Part shown: one piece after another, positions 8,817-16,457 of the stretch
How positions within the stretch are numbered: position 1 is the stretch's first letter
Layout: every line of letters begins with the position of its first letter
From: Paracoccaceae bacterium
GTDB lineage: Bacteria; Pseudomonadota; Alphaproteobacteria; Rhodobacterales; Rhodobacteraceae
Direction: 5' to 3'
Assembly: GCA_021741245.1 (NCBI GenBank)
Contig: JAIOYF010000003.1
Location: forward strand, 248,001-312,000
DNA length: 64,000 nucleotides
The notes under the pieces: model-generated
What the model was told of the DNA's origin: nothing
Database searches by the model: none
Seen by the model: only the letters and a program-made list of their open reading frames with translations
Translations under genes and position numbers: made by a program

Positions 8817-8836
8817 ATATTGCAAGTATTGAATAT
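8817..8836. promoter_or_regulatory. Candidate SqrR/BigR operator
   Basis: Bases 8817-8836 form an AT-rich dyad beginning and ending in ATATT/AATAT. Within it, ATTG-N8-GAAT (8819-8834) differs by one base from ATTC-N8-GAAT, the site I recall for the sulfide-responsive repressor SqrR/BigR. It lies upstream of the sulfur operon reading leftwards from 8764. No SqrR/BigR gene is in the window. Confidence 0.5.
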
Positions 8837-8941
8837 GACTTTTATTGACATGGGTCAAGGTTATGCGCCTCACACCGTCTTAGGCGTTGATCAACCGAAT
8901 ATGCAGCGCCTTGGGCCTGTAGCAAGTGACAGGGGAAAGCC

Positions 8942-9115
8942 ATGACGCAGTTCTCAAACTCTGCCAGCCAAACAGGGTCGGCGCCCAGAGGCGGGGCAAC
9001 CGATGGTCTGTCGCGGCTTTTGCAAGAGATGCAGGGCCTGCGCGATCTGATGCCGGGCGTGGCCGATGGCCCGCAGATTGGCCAAAGCGCCTCGTCGGGG
9101 CGTCACAACGCTTGA
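8942..9115 (+). CDS. Small hypothetical protein, 57 aa
   Basis: ATG at 8942 to TGA at 9113-9115, preceded by AGGGGAAAG at good spacing. The product starts with a Ser/Gly/Ala-rich part and then has an amphipathic helix around LSRLLQEMQGLRDLMPG. No membrane segment or signal peptide is visible. The codon usage matches neighbouring genes. It sits between the sulfur operon promoter and the FadB-like gene and is on the same strand as the latter. No family is recognised, and the reading is offered as a plausible small gene only. Confidence 0.45.
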   Translation: MTQFSNSASQTGSAPRGGATDGLSRLLQEMQGLRDLMPGVADGPQIGQSASSGRHNA

Positions 9116-9197
9116 CCGGGCCCTTGGGTTGCACGCACAGTTTCCGCCAAGATGTCTAAGCGACGTTCGGCGATGTGTGTGATGGCAGGGGTGTGGT

Positions 9198-11033
9198 GTG
9201 ATTGACGGCGTAAAGAGCTTTCGCGAGGCGATGGTGATGCATCTGGTGCTGAGCCATCCGGTCGACGGCGGGGCGTTGAGCCCTTGCCAACGCGAGGGGA
9301 TCGTATCGGCTCTGGAGGGTTTGCCGCATGATATCCGCGCGGTCTTGATCCGCTGGGACGGGGATGCCAAGGGCGGAACTTTCGGCCCGGACCAGCCCCA
9401 CCCCGAAGACCTGCGTGCGCCTGACCTTGCCGCCGTCTGCCACGCGATTGAGGGCTGCCCGCAACCCGTTTTCGTGCTGCTTGGCGGGCCAGTGGCAGGC
9501 GCTGCGGCAGAAATGGCGCTGGCCGCGCATGGCCGTATTGCTGTGCCAAAGACGCGCTTGTTGTTTGCGCAGATGCGGCTTGGCATGATCCCCAATTGTG
9601 GGACAACCCAACTCCTGCCCCGGCTTGTGGGGGCGGCAGAGGCGCTGCGTTTGCTTCGAGGTGCTCAAGGCATCCCTGCGGCAGAGGCTTTGGCCATGGG
9701 CCTGATCGATCATGTGGTCGAGGGCGATGACGCGCCGTCAGAGGCCGCCTTGGCGTGGATCGACGGCGCACTTGCCGAGGCGGGCAAGCCCCTTTCCAGT
9801 ATTGCGCGAGGGACGGGGTTTCGGGATGGGCGGGCCTATCTTGCGGCGGTTGCGGCGGCACGGGCCGAGGTGGATGCAGGGGACAGCGTTGACAAGGCTT
9901 TGATCGACTGTGTCGAGGCCGCGATGCTTTTGCCCGTGCAGCAGGGGATGGAGTTTGAACGCAGTCTTGCCGCCGATCTGGCGGCATCCCCCCGTGCGGC
10001 GGCGCTGTGCCATATTCACCGGGCCGAATTGCGCGCCGAACAGATGCCCGAGGGCCTGCGCGCCTTTGCCCCCGCGCCCGTGCGCCGCCTTGGCATATTG
10101 GGGGCCGCCCCTGCGTTTTCCGGTCTGGTCCTCACGGCGCTGTCGCGTGGGGTGGCGGTGTCTTTGGTGGAAACCGATCGGGCCAAGCTGGTCGCGATGT
10201 TGCAAACGATTGCGTCCCGCCAAGAGGCGGCTGTTGCCTCGGGTCGTTTGAGCGCGGCGCAGCGGGATGCGGACTGGGCGCGGCTTGCCGCTGTTGCAGA
10301 CCCATCGGCGCTTGAGGCCGCAGATATGGTGCTGATCGCCCCGGAGTGCGAGATGCCCTTGCCCCAGATCGCGGCCCTGATTGCCCATCGCAAGGGGCGC
10401 GCTGTTTTGTTGGCCGGGCGGGGCGAGGTGCCAAATGGCGCCTTCCGCCTGATCCTGACTGGGCGCGTGGCCGAGATTGCCTTGCCACAGGGCGCTGCAG
10501 CGCAACCCGCCGTTCAGGCCATCGCCTTTTTGCGGCGCATGGGAATGACAGTGGTGCCCGTCGGGGATCAGAACCCCGCCGGAATTGCGGGCCGTTTGGC
10601 GGTTGCCGCTGCCGCCAGCCTTCGCGCCCTGTTGGCCATGGGCGTGCCCGCCCCGGCCATCAGTGCTGCGTTGATGACATTTGGCCTGAAATCCCCAACC
10701 CTTGTGCCGCCTGACGGCGTCACCCCGCGCGACATGCCGCAGGCCGAGATTGTCAGCCGCTGGCTTGGTGCCCTTGCCAATGAGGGCGCGCGGTTATTGC
10801 AGGCGGGATTGGCGCTTTCGCCGCTGGATGTTGATCTGGTTGCCGTGGCTGGCATGGGCTTTCCACGCGACAAGGGCGGCCCTTTGCACCAATCCGACCA
10901 GCGCGGCCTTTTGGTGGTGCGTCGTGATCTGATCCAATGGTCTGCCGATGCAGAGGTCTGGAAACCTATGCCCGCATGGGATGCCTTTGTTTCGGTTGGT
11001 CGTGGCTTTGCAGGCTCGCTCAGCCCAAGATGA
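9198..11033 (+). CDS. Degenerate FadB-like enoyl-CoA hydratase/3-hydroxyacyl-CoA dehydrogenase fusion
   Basis: A 611-residue protein with the FadB domain order. Residues about 10-190 are crotonase-like (VFVLLGGPVAGAAAEMALAA oxyanion-hole region, then LGMIPNCGTTQLLPRLVG). From about 295 there is a Rossmann-like domain, then helical C-terminal domains ending with a KGGP motif. Several dehydrogenase hallmarks are missing: the NAD loop GxGxMG reads GILGAAPAF, and I find neither the NTSSL segment nor the HFFNPA catalytic His. It may be only a hydratase/isomerase, or a structural or inactive paralogue. The start is a GTG at 9198; an ATG at 9231 is an alternative. Confidence 0.65.
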   Translation: MIDGVKSFREAMVMHLVLSHPVDGGALSPCQREGIVSALEGLPHDIRAVLIRWDGDAKGGTFGPDQPHPEDLRAPDLAAVCHAIEGCPQPVFVLLGGPVAGAAAEMALAAHGRIAVPKTRLLFAQMRLGMIPNCGTTQLLPRLVGAAEALRLLRGAQGIPAAEALAMGLIDHVVEGDDAPSEAALAWIDGALAEAGKPLSSIARGTGFRDGRAYLAAVAAARAEVDAGDSVDKALIDCVEAAMLLPVQQGMEFERSLAADLAASPRAAALCHIHRAELRAEQMPEGLRAFAPAPVRRLGILGAAPAFSGLVLTALSRGVAVSLVETDRAKLVAMLQTIASRQEAAVASGRLSAAQRDADWARLAAVADPSALEAADMVLIAPECEMPLPQIAALIAHRKGRAVLLAGRGEVPNGAFRLILTGRVAEIALPQGAAAQPAVQAIAFLRRMGMTVVPVGDQNPAGIAGRLAVAAAASLRALLAMGVPAPAISAALMTFGLKSPTLVPPDGVTPRDMPQAEIVSRWLGALANEGARLLQAGLALSPLDVDLVAVAGMGFPRDKGGPLHQSDQRGLLVVRRDLIQWSADAEVWKPMPAWDAFVSVGRGFAGSLSPR

Positions 11034-11235
11034 CGCCGGTGACCACGGCCATCAGGCCGATCGCCGAAATGGCCAGCGCGCCAAGGTTCCACGCCACCAC
11101 ACGTTGCAAGGCAAGCTTGATCTGATCATCCGGCAGGCCAGACTTGCGCGCCCGCATTGCAAGGATGATGCACCAGACCAGCCCCAAAAGGCCCACAACC
11201 GTCAGCGCCGCGCCCAGCCAGATCAGGATTTCCAT
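11020..11235 (-). CDS. Small two-helix membrane protein
   Basis: A 71-residue protein starting at the ATG at 11235. It has two hydrophobic segments (about residues 3-23 and 48-68) with a short basic loop between them (RARKSGLPDDQ). No enzymatic motif is present and I do not recognise a named family, though small proteins of this layout are common in Rhodobacterales. Its stop lies inside the last codons of the convergent FadB-like gene, an overlap of 14 bases. Confidence 0.65.
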   Translation of the reverse strand: MEILIWLGAALTVVGLLGLVWCIILAMRARKSGLPDDQIKLALQRVVAWNLGALAISAIGLMAVVTGVILG

Positions 11236-11374
11236 GCCATGCCCCCTTGTCCAAAGGTTCGGTCCCGAACCCCCGGACTGCCGCCTAGCGGCTTGTCTTG
11301 CCGCTTGCAAGCCTTGAACCCCGCCACGGGCTTCGATAGGGAGGGGCAGTTCCCGGTTCCGATGCAATGAGGCC

Positions 11375-11632
11375 ATGATGAGCGACCCAATCGACACCTA
11401 TTCCGTCACCGCAGATGAGTTGCGCCAATTCATCGAACGGGCCGAGCAACTGGCCTCCGAAAAGAAAGATATCGCGGAACAGGAAAAAGAGCTGTTCGCC
11501 GAGGCCAAGGGGCGCGGCTATGACACCAAGGTGATGCGCAAGGTGATTGCGCTGCGCAAGCGCAAGCCCGATGAAATCGCCGAAGAAGAAGCTGTGCTGG
11601 AAATGTACAAAGCCGCGCTTGGCATGGGCTGA
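11375..11632 (+). CDS. gapR: GapR-family nucleoid protein (DUF2312)
   Basis: An 85-residue all-helical protein matching DUF2312 along its whole length. It has an N-terminal long helix (AEQLASEKKDIAEQEKELFA), the conserved GYDTKVMRKVIALRK segment with the DNA-contacting Lys/Arg residues, and a C-terminal helix. GapR of Caulobacter forms a tetrameric ring or clamp on overtwisted DNA ahead of replication and transcription forks and stimulates topoisomerases. The start is the ATG at 11375, with a second ATG at 11378. The gene stands alone with its own terminator. Confidence 0.9.
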   Translation: MMSDPIDTYSVTADELRQFIERAEQLASEKKDIAEQEKELFAEAKGRGYDTKVMRKVIALRKRKPDEIAEEEAVLEMYKAALGMG

Positions 11633-11661
11633 TCCGGCGACGGTGCGGCACATCTATTGAA

Positions 11662-11691
11662 AGCGGGCCGCGCCGTTTCTGCGGCCCGTTT
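11662..11691 (+). terminator. Intrinsic terminator after gapR
   Basis: CGGGCCGC (11664-11671) pairs with GCGGCCCG (11681-11688) around a nine-base loop, followed by a short T run (GTTTG). It lies 30 bases after the gapR stop and just before the convergent gene that ends at 11698, so it may serve both strands. Confidence 0.75.
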
Positions 11692-11697
11692 GATCGT

Positions 11698-12570
11698 CTA
11701 AGGCGTGATGAATGTGACGCCCGGCATGGAACGGATGCGGATGATATCCGCACTATAGGCCGAGGTCAGCGCGGCCACGGTATCATCTGTCCAGCCGGGC
11801 AGTTCCCACTCCATCTCAACCTTTTCCGGCAAGGCGAATTTGTCGAGGAAGGCCGAAACGATGCGGCGGCGCTGCACAACGCTTTGCGGTGCATGGGTTT
11901 CCAGATAGGCCTTCATCCGCACCATGCCTTCGGGTGACATGATGCTGGCCAAGAGATCATCCGCATCATCCAGCACCAAATTTTCGGGATGCCCCGACAC
12001 GGCACGCAAAACCTCTGGCCAGATCAGCGGCGTATCCTCGTCACACCAGACGGTCAGGGGCACGCCGGGATTTTCATCAATCACATCGGCCACCACATCC
12101 GACCAATGCAGCAACATCGGATCGGCCCCGGCCATGAACTGTTCATAGGTCTTGTCGCGCTGCTTGGCGAAAAGATCTGGCAGAAAGGTTGCCGGATTGC
12201 GGATGGCCAGATGGAATTCAGCCTCGATCTCGGGGAAAATCTGGGTAAAGGCCCGCACACGTTCGGCCGCTGCCGGATACAGGCGTTCCTTCAGAACCCA
12301 TTGCGGAAAGCTCAGGAAATTGTCCCACGACAAGATAAGGCGATCCGCGCGATCCTCTTCCATGATCTGTTCAAGGACCAGCGCTTGGGTATCGCGGCTG
12401 GCCGCCTGCCCTTTGAGTGCAATTGCCGTATCGCGCAGCAAACTGCGATAGCGGGTAGGCCCCGGCACCACGATGCCATTTTCGGCCAAGATCTGACGGT
12501 TTTTCAACAGGCACCGCAGCAGGCGCTCTTCATCCGTGCAATGGGCACCAAGGTGATAGACGATCCGCAT
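11698..12570 (-). CDS. Sulfotransferase-like protein with degenerate nucleotide loop
   Basis: A 290-residue soluble protein. The N-terminus (IVYHLGAHCTDEERLLRCLLKN followed by QILAENGIVVPGP, given as two pieces) follows the pattern of bacterial sulfotransferase-like proteins, in which IHIGAHKTGTTSLQ precedes a helix and a 'GI.YP' strand. Here the PAPS-binding KTGTTS loop has become CTDEER, so sulfo-transfer as usually understood is doubtful. The rest has no clear motif. The ATG at 12570 is the only convincing start. The gene is divergent from the FbpB-like permease with about 200 bases between. Annotation as 'hypothetical' would also be fair. Confidence 0.55.
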   Translation of the reverse strand: MRIVYHLGAHCTDEERLLRCLLKNRQILAENGIVVPGPTRYRSLLRDTAIALKGQAASRDTQALVLEQIMEEDRADRLILSWDNFLSFPQWVLKERLYPAAAERVRAFTQIFPEIEAEFHLAIRNPATFLPDLFAKQRDKTYEQFMAGADPMLLHWSDVVADVIDENPGVPLTVWCDEDTPLIWPEVLRAVSGHPENLVLDDADDLLASIMSPEGMVRMKAYLETHAPQSVVQRRRIVSAFLDKFALPEKVEMEWELPGWTDDTVAALTSAYSADIIRIRSMPGVTFITP

Positions 12571-12774
12571 CTGCCTGTAACCTGCCTTCGGGCTTTGTGA
12601 TTTGATCTGACTATAGGCAATTTTTGCGCCTTGCAAACCGGGGCCGCGCCAAGAAAGGCCAAAGGCGGCAGCAGGGCCACGCCTATTTGTCACGATGGGT
12701 GCGAAAGCGAAACCGCACAACCATTTCCGACCGACTGGACAGCCAAAGCCCTTGGGTGTAATCCCAAGATCAAG

Positions 12775-14439
12775 ATGGTTGAGCAAAACACTCAAGTTCC
12801 CGGTCGCAGCGCGCCCTTTCGTCCTGATCTGTGGACGATCGGGGCCGGGCTGATTGCATTTGTGGTCTTGGCACCCATGGCCTCGGTGCTGTGGATCGCC
12901 TTTCACCCGACCGAGAATATCTGGCCACATCTGGCCGCAACCGTCTTGCCGCGCTATCTGGGTGCGACGCTGACATTGATGCTGGGCGTGGCCAGCCTGA
13001 CCGCGCTTGTGGGCACGGGGGCGGCATGGCTGGTGACCATGTACCGCTTTCCGGGCAGCCGCTGGCTTGACTATGCGCTTTTGTTCCCGCTTGCGATACC
13101 GGCCTATGTCGGGGCCTATGCGGTGGTGGATTTCTTGCAATATGCAGGCCCCGTGCAAACCGCGCTGCGTGAGGTAGTGGGCTGGACCACCGCGCGCGAT
13201 TACTGGTTTCCCGAAATCCGGTCACGCTGGCTGGCCATCGTCGTGCTGTCGGCCGCCCTTTACCCCTATGTCTATCTTTTGGCCCGCGCCGCCTTTCGTG
13301 AACAATCGGGCTGCAGCTATGAGGTCGCGCGCGCCCTTGGCTGTGGCCCCTTTGGCGTGTTCTTTCGCGTTGGCCTGCCGCTGGCCCGCCCGGCCATTGC
13401 CGCAGGGGTCGCGCTGGCGCTGATGGAGACCGTGGCCGATTATGGCACGGTGCAATATTTCGGGGTGCAGACTCTGACCACGGGGATCTTCTCGACATGG
13501 CTCAACGGCAATAACGCGGGCGGCGCGGCGCAGATTGCCGGGGTGGTGCTGGCCCTGATCCTGATTTTGGTGGGAATCGAGCGGGCAGGGCGGCGCAACG
13601 CAAGGTTTCACCGCATCAGTCGCGCCGATCGGCCCGTGGCCCCCGGCCTGTTGGTCGGGCCGCGCGGCATGTTGGCGATGGTGCTTTGCCTTGTGCCCTT
13701 TGCGGTGGGGTTTGTGCTGCCGGTGGCCGTGATGCTGTGGCATGGGATGAAAAAGCCCGAGGCTTGGGTTGCCCCCGGTCTGGTGCGCGCCCTTGGCAAT
13801 ACGCTGATCGTGGGCGGGGCAGCGGCCGTGATGACGGTCGGTGCCGCGATCTTTTTGGTTTACGGTGTGCGGATGGCCGGGCGAGGCGCTGCACGCATTG
13901 TGCTGCCCCTGACGACGCTTGGCTATGCCGCACCGGGGGCTGTGTTGGCCTTGGGGCTGCTTATTCCGCTGGCCGCCCTTGATCACCGGATTGCCGATGG
14001 CATCCTTGGGCTGACAGGCTGGGACCCCGGGCTTTTGATGACCGGAACGGCTGGGGCTTTGGTCCTTGCCTATTCTGTGCGGTTCTTTGGCGTGGCGCAG
14101 GGGGCGGTGGATGCCGCCTTTGGCCGGATCTCGCCCTCGTTGCCGATGGCGGCGCGGTCTTTGGGCCGCTCACCGGGGGGCACGCTGCGGTCGGTGCATC
14201 TGCCTTTGATGCGGGCCTCGGTCGCGACCGCGCTGCTGGTTGTGTTTGTGGATTGCGTCAAGGAACTGCCGGCCACCTTGCTGCTGCGTCCCTTCAACTA
14301 CAACACCTTGTCGACGCGGGTTTTTGAACTCGCCAGTCTTGAACGGCTGAGCGAGGCGGCCCCAGCCGCATTGATGGTGATGGCAGTCGGCCTGTCCGCC
14401 GTGGCGCTTTTGGCGCGCGCCAACCGCGTCCGCCCGTAG
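12775..14439 (+). CDS. FbpB-type iron(III) ABC transporter permease
   Basis: A 554-residue inner-membrane protein with two tandem binding-protein-dependent permease modules, each with about six segments. Both EAA-type loops are visible (YEVARALGCGPFGVFFRVGL near residue 180, and MAARSLGRSPGGTLRSVHLP near 458). This duplicated arrangement is typical of the FbpB/SfuB/HitB family of ferric iron importers. No periplasmic binding protein or ATPase gene is next to it, so the partners must be encoded elsewhere. I chose the ATG at 12775; the frame is open further upstream but that part reads as non-coding. Confidence 0.85.
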   Translation: MVEQNTQVPGRSAPFRPDLWTIGAGLIAFVVLAPMASVLWIAFHPTENIWPHLAATVLPRYLGATLTLMLGVASLTALVGTGAAWLVTMYRFPGSRWLDYALLFPLAIPAYVGAYAVVDFLQYAGPVQTALREVVGWTTARDYWFPEIRSRWLAIVVLSAALYPYVYLLARAAFREQSGCSYEVARALGCGPFGVFFRVGLPLARPAIAAGVALALMETVADYGTVQYFGVQTLTTGIFSTWLNGNNAGGAAQIAGVVLALILILVGIERAGRRNARFHRISRADRPVAPGLLVGPRGMLAMVLCLVPFAVGFVLPVAVMLWHGMKKPEAWVAPGLVRALGNTLIVGGAAAVMTVGAAIFLVYGVRMAGRGAARIVLPLTTLGYAAPGAVLALGLLIPLAALDHRIADGILGLTGWDPGLLMTGTAGALVLAYSVRFFGVAQGAVDAAFGRISPSLPMAARSLGRSPGGTLRSVHLPLMRASVATALLVVFVDCVKELPATLLLRPFNYNTLSTRVFELASLERLSEAAPAALMVMAVGLSAVALLARANRVRP

Positions 14440-14479
14440 TGCGGGCAGCAACCTGCGCAAAATCATCGCGTTCAGGGTC

Positions 14480-14508
14480 TTGCACCCGACGTGACAGAGC
14501 GCTATTTC
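14480..14508 (+). promoter_or_regulatory. Sigma-70-type promoter of tRNA-Thr
   Basis: TTGCAC at 14480-14485 and TATTTC at 14503-14508 are separated by exactly 17 bases. The predicted transcript start falls a few bases before the mature tRNA 5' end at 14518. Confidence 0.55.
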
Positions 14509-14517
14509 ACACACCAT

Positions 14518-14593
14518 GCCTCTATAGCTCAGCTGGTAGAGCACCTGATTTGTAATCAGGGGGTCGCGGGTTCAAATCCTGCTGGGGGCACCA
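14518..14593 (+). tRNA. tRNA-Thr (anticodon UGU)
   Basis: A full 76-base cloverleaf. The seven-pair acceptor stem is closed by GCCTCTA and TGGGGGC (two G-T pairs). The D arm contains AGCTGGTAGAG. The anticodon arm is CCTGA-TTTGTAA-TCAGG with anticodon TGT, and the T arm is GCGGG-TTCAAAT-CCTGC. The discriminator is A14590 and the CCA end (14591-14593) is encoded. It reads ACA (and related) threonine codons. It is followed by a strong terminator. Confidence 0.95.
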
Positions 14594-14904
14594 CTTTTCA
14601 TAACGGCGACAATGGGTTGGGCCATTGTCGCCGTTTTCATTTCGTGCAGATGAACGACATTGACTGCGTGAAACGGATTTAAAGGCTCTCGCTTCGTTTG
14701 AGTCGACCTGCGGGGAAGGATGGCGACGTCAAGGGTTTGTCCCAAAGCGGCGTATCTTTCGGATGTAAGACTCCATCTTTTGCATTGTTGACCTGCACTG
14801 CTGGTGTGTCGGACAAAATAGCGGATGTTTCTACACGCAAGACATATTCCCTGTGATCGCTGATTCCGGGATTCAATCATGAAAAATCCTATCGTGAGGT
14901 ACTA
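14594..14904. other. Intergenic region after tRNA-Thr, no gene seen
   Basis: Apart from the tRNA terminator at its left end, this 311-base stretch shows no convincing gene. I looked for a direct repeat of the tRNA 3' end here and downstream to 16.5 kb, as left by tRNA-targeted integration, and did not see one. The right part is more AT-rich and must hold the promoter of the secreted protein at 14905, but no clear -35/-10 pair stands out. Confidence 0.5.
14602..14638 (+). terminator. Intrinsic terminator of tRNA-Thr
   Basis: CGGCGACAATGG (14604-14615) pairs perfectly with CCATTGTCGCCG (14622-14633) around a six-base loop, followed by TTTT. It starts eleven bases after the tRNA CCA end. Confidence 0.9.
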
Positions 14905-16305
14905 ATGAGATCACCGCTTACGACGCTTTTGGTCATTGCAACAATGAGCTCTTCTCCCGCTGCTGCGGATGATTTTGTGAAAGGGCTTATTGGAGGCATG
15001 ATCGGTGCCGCAATCGTGAATCAAGGTAACAACAACAATAATAACAATGGGTCAAGCCGTAGCCGGACCACGTCGAGAAGCACTGTCAACAGTGGGGTTT
15101 CTTCCGAAACAAGAGCCAAGAATAAAGGAATTCAAGAGGCGCTGAATCACTTTGGCTTTAATGTTGGTGTCCCGGATGGTGCGCTGGGTCGAAAAAGCCG
15201 CGCAGCTATTTCGCAATTACAGGCCTGTCTTGGCAGACCGATCACTGGTGAGCTGGATTCTTTTGAAGATCAGTTTTTGAAAAATTCATATTTCAAGGCA
15301 CAGGCCGGTGCGTCCGAAACCCTTCGGATCGTGGCATCCAAGCCAAATGGCTATTGCGGATTGCTGCAACAATATCTTCAGGACCTGATTGCCCCTGCGC
15401 AGCCTGTCGTTGTTCAACAGCCAGCCCCCCCGGCGCCAAGTCCAGCGCCCACAACGGCGGTCTCGAATGTTGCCCAGTCGACTACAATTGTCAGCAATCA
15501 GGTCACGAACAACAGCACAACCGTGATCGTCATTGATCAAGATATTCAGGCAAAATACGACCTTCTTCTGAATCAGCTTAAGCTTTTGGAGCAGATTCAA
15601 AATCACATATCCGCAAAGGTGAAAGACGAACCTAGCGGAAAGAAACTTGCTGTCATTGATTCGCGTCTTTATGAACTTCGCTCGTTGATCCAATCGATTG
15701 AAACACAGACTGAAGGAAAATACGGCACCCCAATCCGGCCGACAAACGCCAATCTGGGGGTCACCGCCGCAAAAGCGTCCGAGGTTTTTCCACGGGTTCC
15801 GTATTATATCCCCGGAACGGAAGAAACTGGAGAGCTTTGGATCAAACCCTATGTCACCAATGACGGAAGGCTGATGTATGACTTTAACTTCGTCGCAGCA
15901 TTCTCTGATTTTGAGAAGATAAAAGACACTATTGAAGTCACGCCAGAAAACATCCGATCCGTTTCAGAAGCTTTGGTCAAAGTCACGCAATGGAGTGATC
16001 AGGCTGTTGCAAATGGCATACGTCGGACCTACGAGAAATCGGCGCTTTGCTTCCCAACCTTGATGTGTGGAAACACCGAAGCGGGGAACAATTCGGCGGA
16101 AGTCTTCTTTGTGATCTATGAAGATGGATCGACAGCGGCACGTCTGCAGGAAAACAAGGGCAAGTTCCGCTCGGCCTATAACTTCTCGATTGAAAGTGGA
16201 CTGCTTTTGTCAGCCTACATGGACTATATGGCAGAGTTTGGTGAGAAAGAGTTCGAAGCCAACACAATGACCGAAACTGATCTGGACGCCATTTTTAAGG
16301 ACTGA
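14905..16305 (+). CDS. Secreted Asn-rich protein with peptidoglycan-binding domain
   Basis: A 466-residue protein with a signal peptide (about 1-21, ending SSPAAA). A short glycine-zipper-like segment follows (GLIGGMIGAA), then a poly-Asn/Ser linker (residues about 40-70). A PG_binding_1-type repeat is at about 72-115 (IQEALNHFGFNVGVPDGALG). A Pro-rich linker, a helical segment and an uncharacterised C-terminal domain with one Cys pair complete it. PG_binding_1 domains attach to cell-wall peptidoglycan, so it is probably periplasmic. Its DNA is visibly more AT-rich than the flanks. No partner gene is next to it, and the function of the C-terminal half is unknown. Confidence 0.75.
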   Translation: MRSPLTTLLVIATMSSSPAAADDFVKGLIGGMIGAAIVNQGNNNNNNNGSSRSRTTSRSTVNSGVSSETRAKNKGIQEALNHFGFNVGVPDGALGRKSRAAISQLQACLGRPITGELDSFEDQFLKNSYFKAQAGASETLRIVASKPNGYCGLLQQYLQDLIAPAQPVVVQQPAPPAPSPAPTTAVSNVAQSTTIVSNQVTNNSTTVIVIDQDIQAKYDLLLNQLKLLEQIQNHISAKVKDEPSGKKLAVIDSRLYELRSLIQSIETQTEGKYGTPIRPTNANLGVTAAKASEVFPRVPYYIPGTEETGELWIKPYVTNDGRLMYDFNFVAAFSDFEKIKDTIEVTPENIRSVSEALVKVTQWSDQAVANGIRRTYEKSALCFPTLMCGNTEAGNNSAEVFFVIYEDGSTAARLQENKGKFRSAYNFSIESGLLLSAYMDYMAEFGEKEFEANTMTETDLDAIFKD

Positions 16306-16457
16306 TCTTTTCGAGGGGGGAAACACATTCACGTTTGGATTGCACAGATGATGTGAAATTCCATCGGTTGACGTGATCCCCCCCTTCTTTGCGCAGACTT
16401 GGTCGTGCTGTAACGTGCCACCGAAACATGCCACCGAAAGGCGGCCATGGCGGTGCC

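Noticed and set aside
14491-14682. Plus-strand ORF of 63 residues spanning the tRNA-Thr
   Set aside because: It is a translation of the tRNA gene and its terminator (SIAQLVEHLICNQ is a typical tRNA-derived false peptide).
14518-16457. Possible tRNA-targeted genomic island at tRNA-Thr
   Set aside because: No integrase and no repeat of the tRNA 3' end found to 16.5 kb; only the AT-rich composition of one gene supports it.
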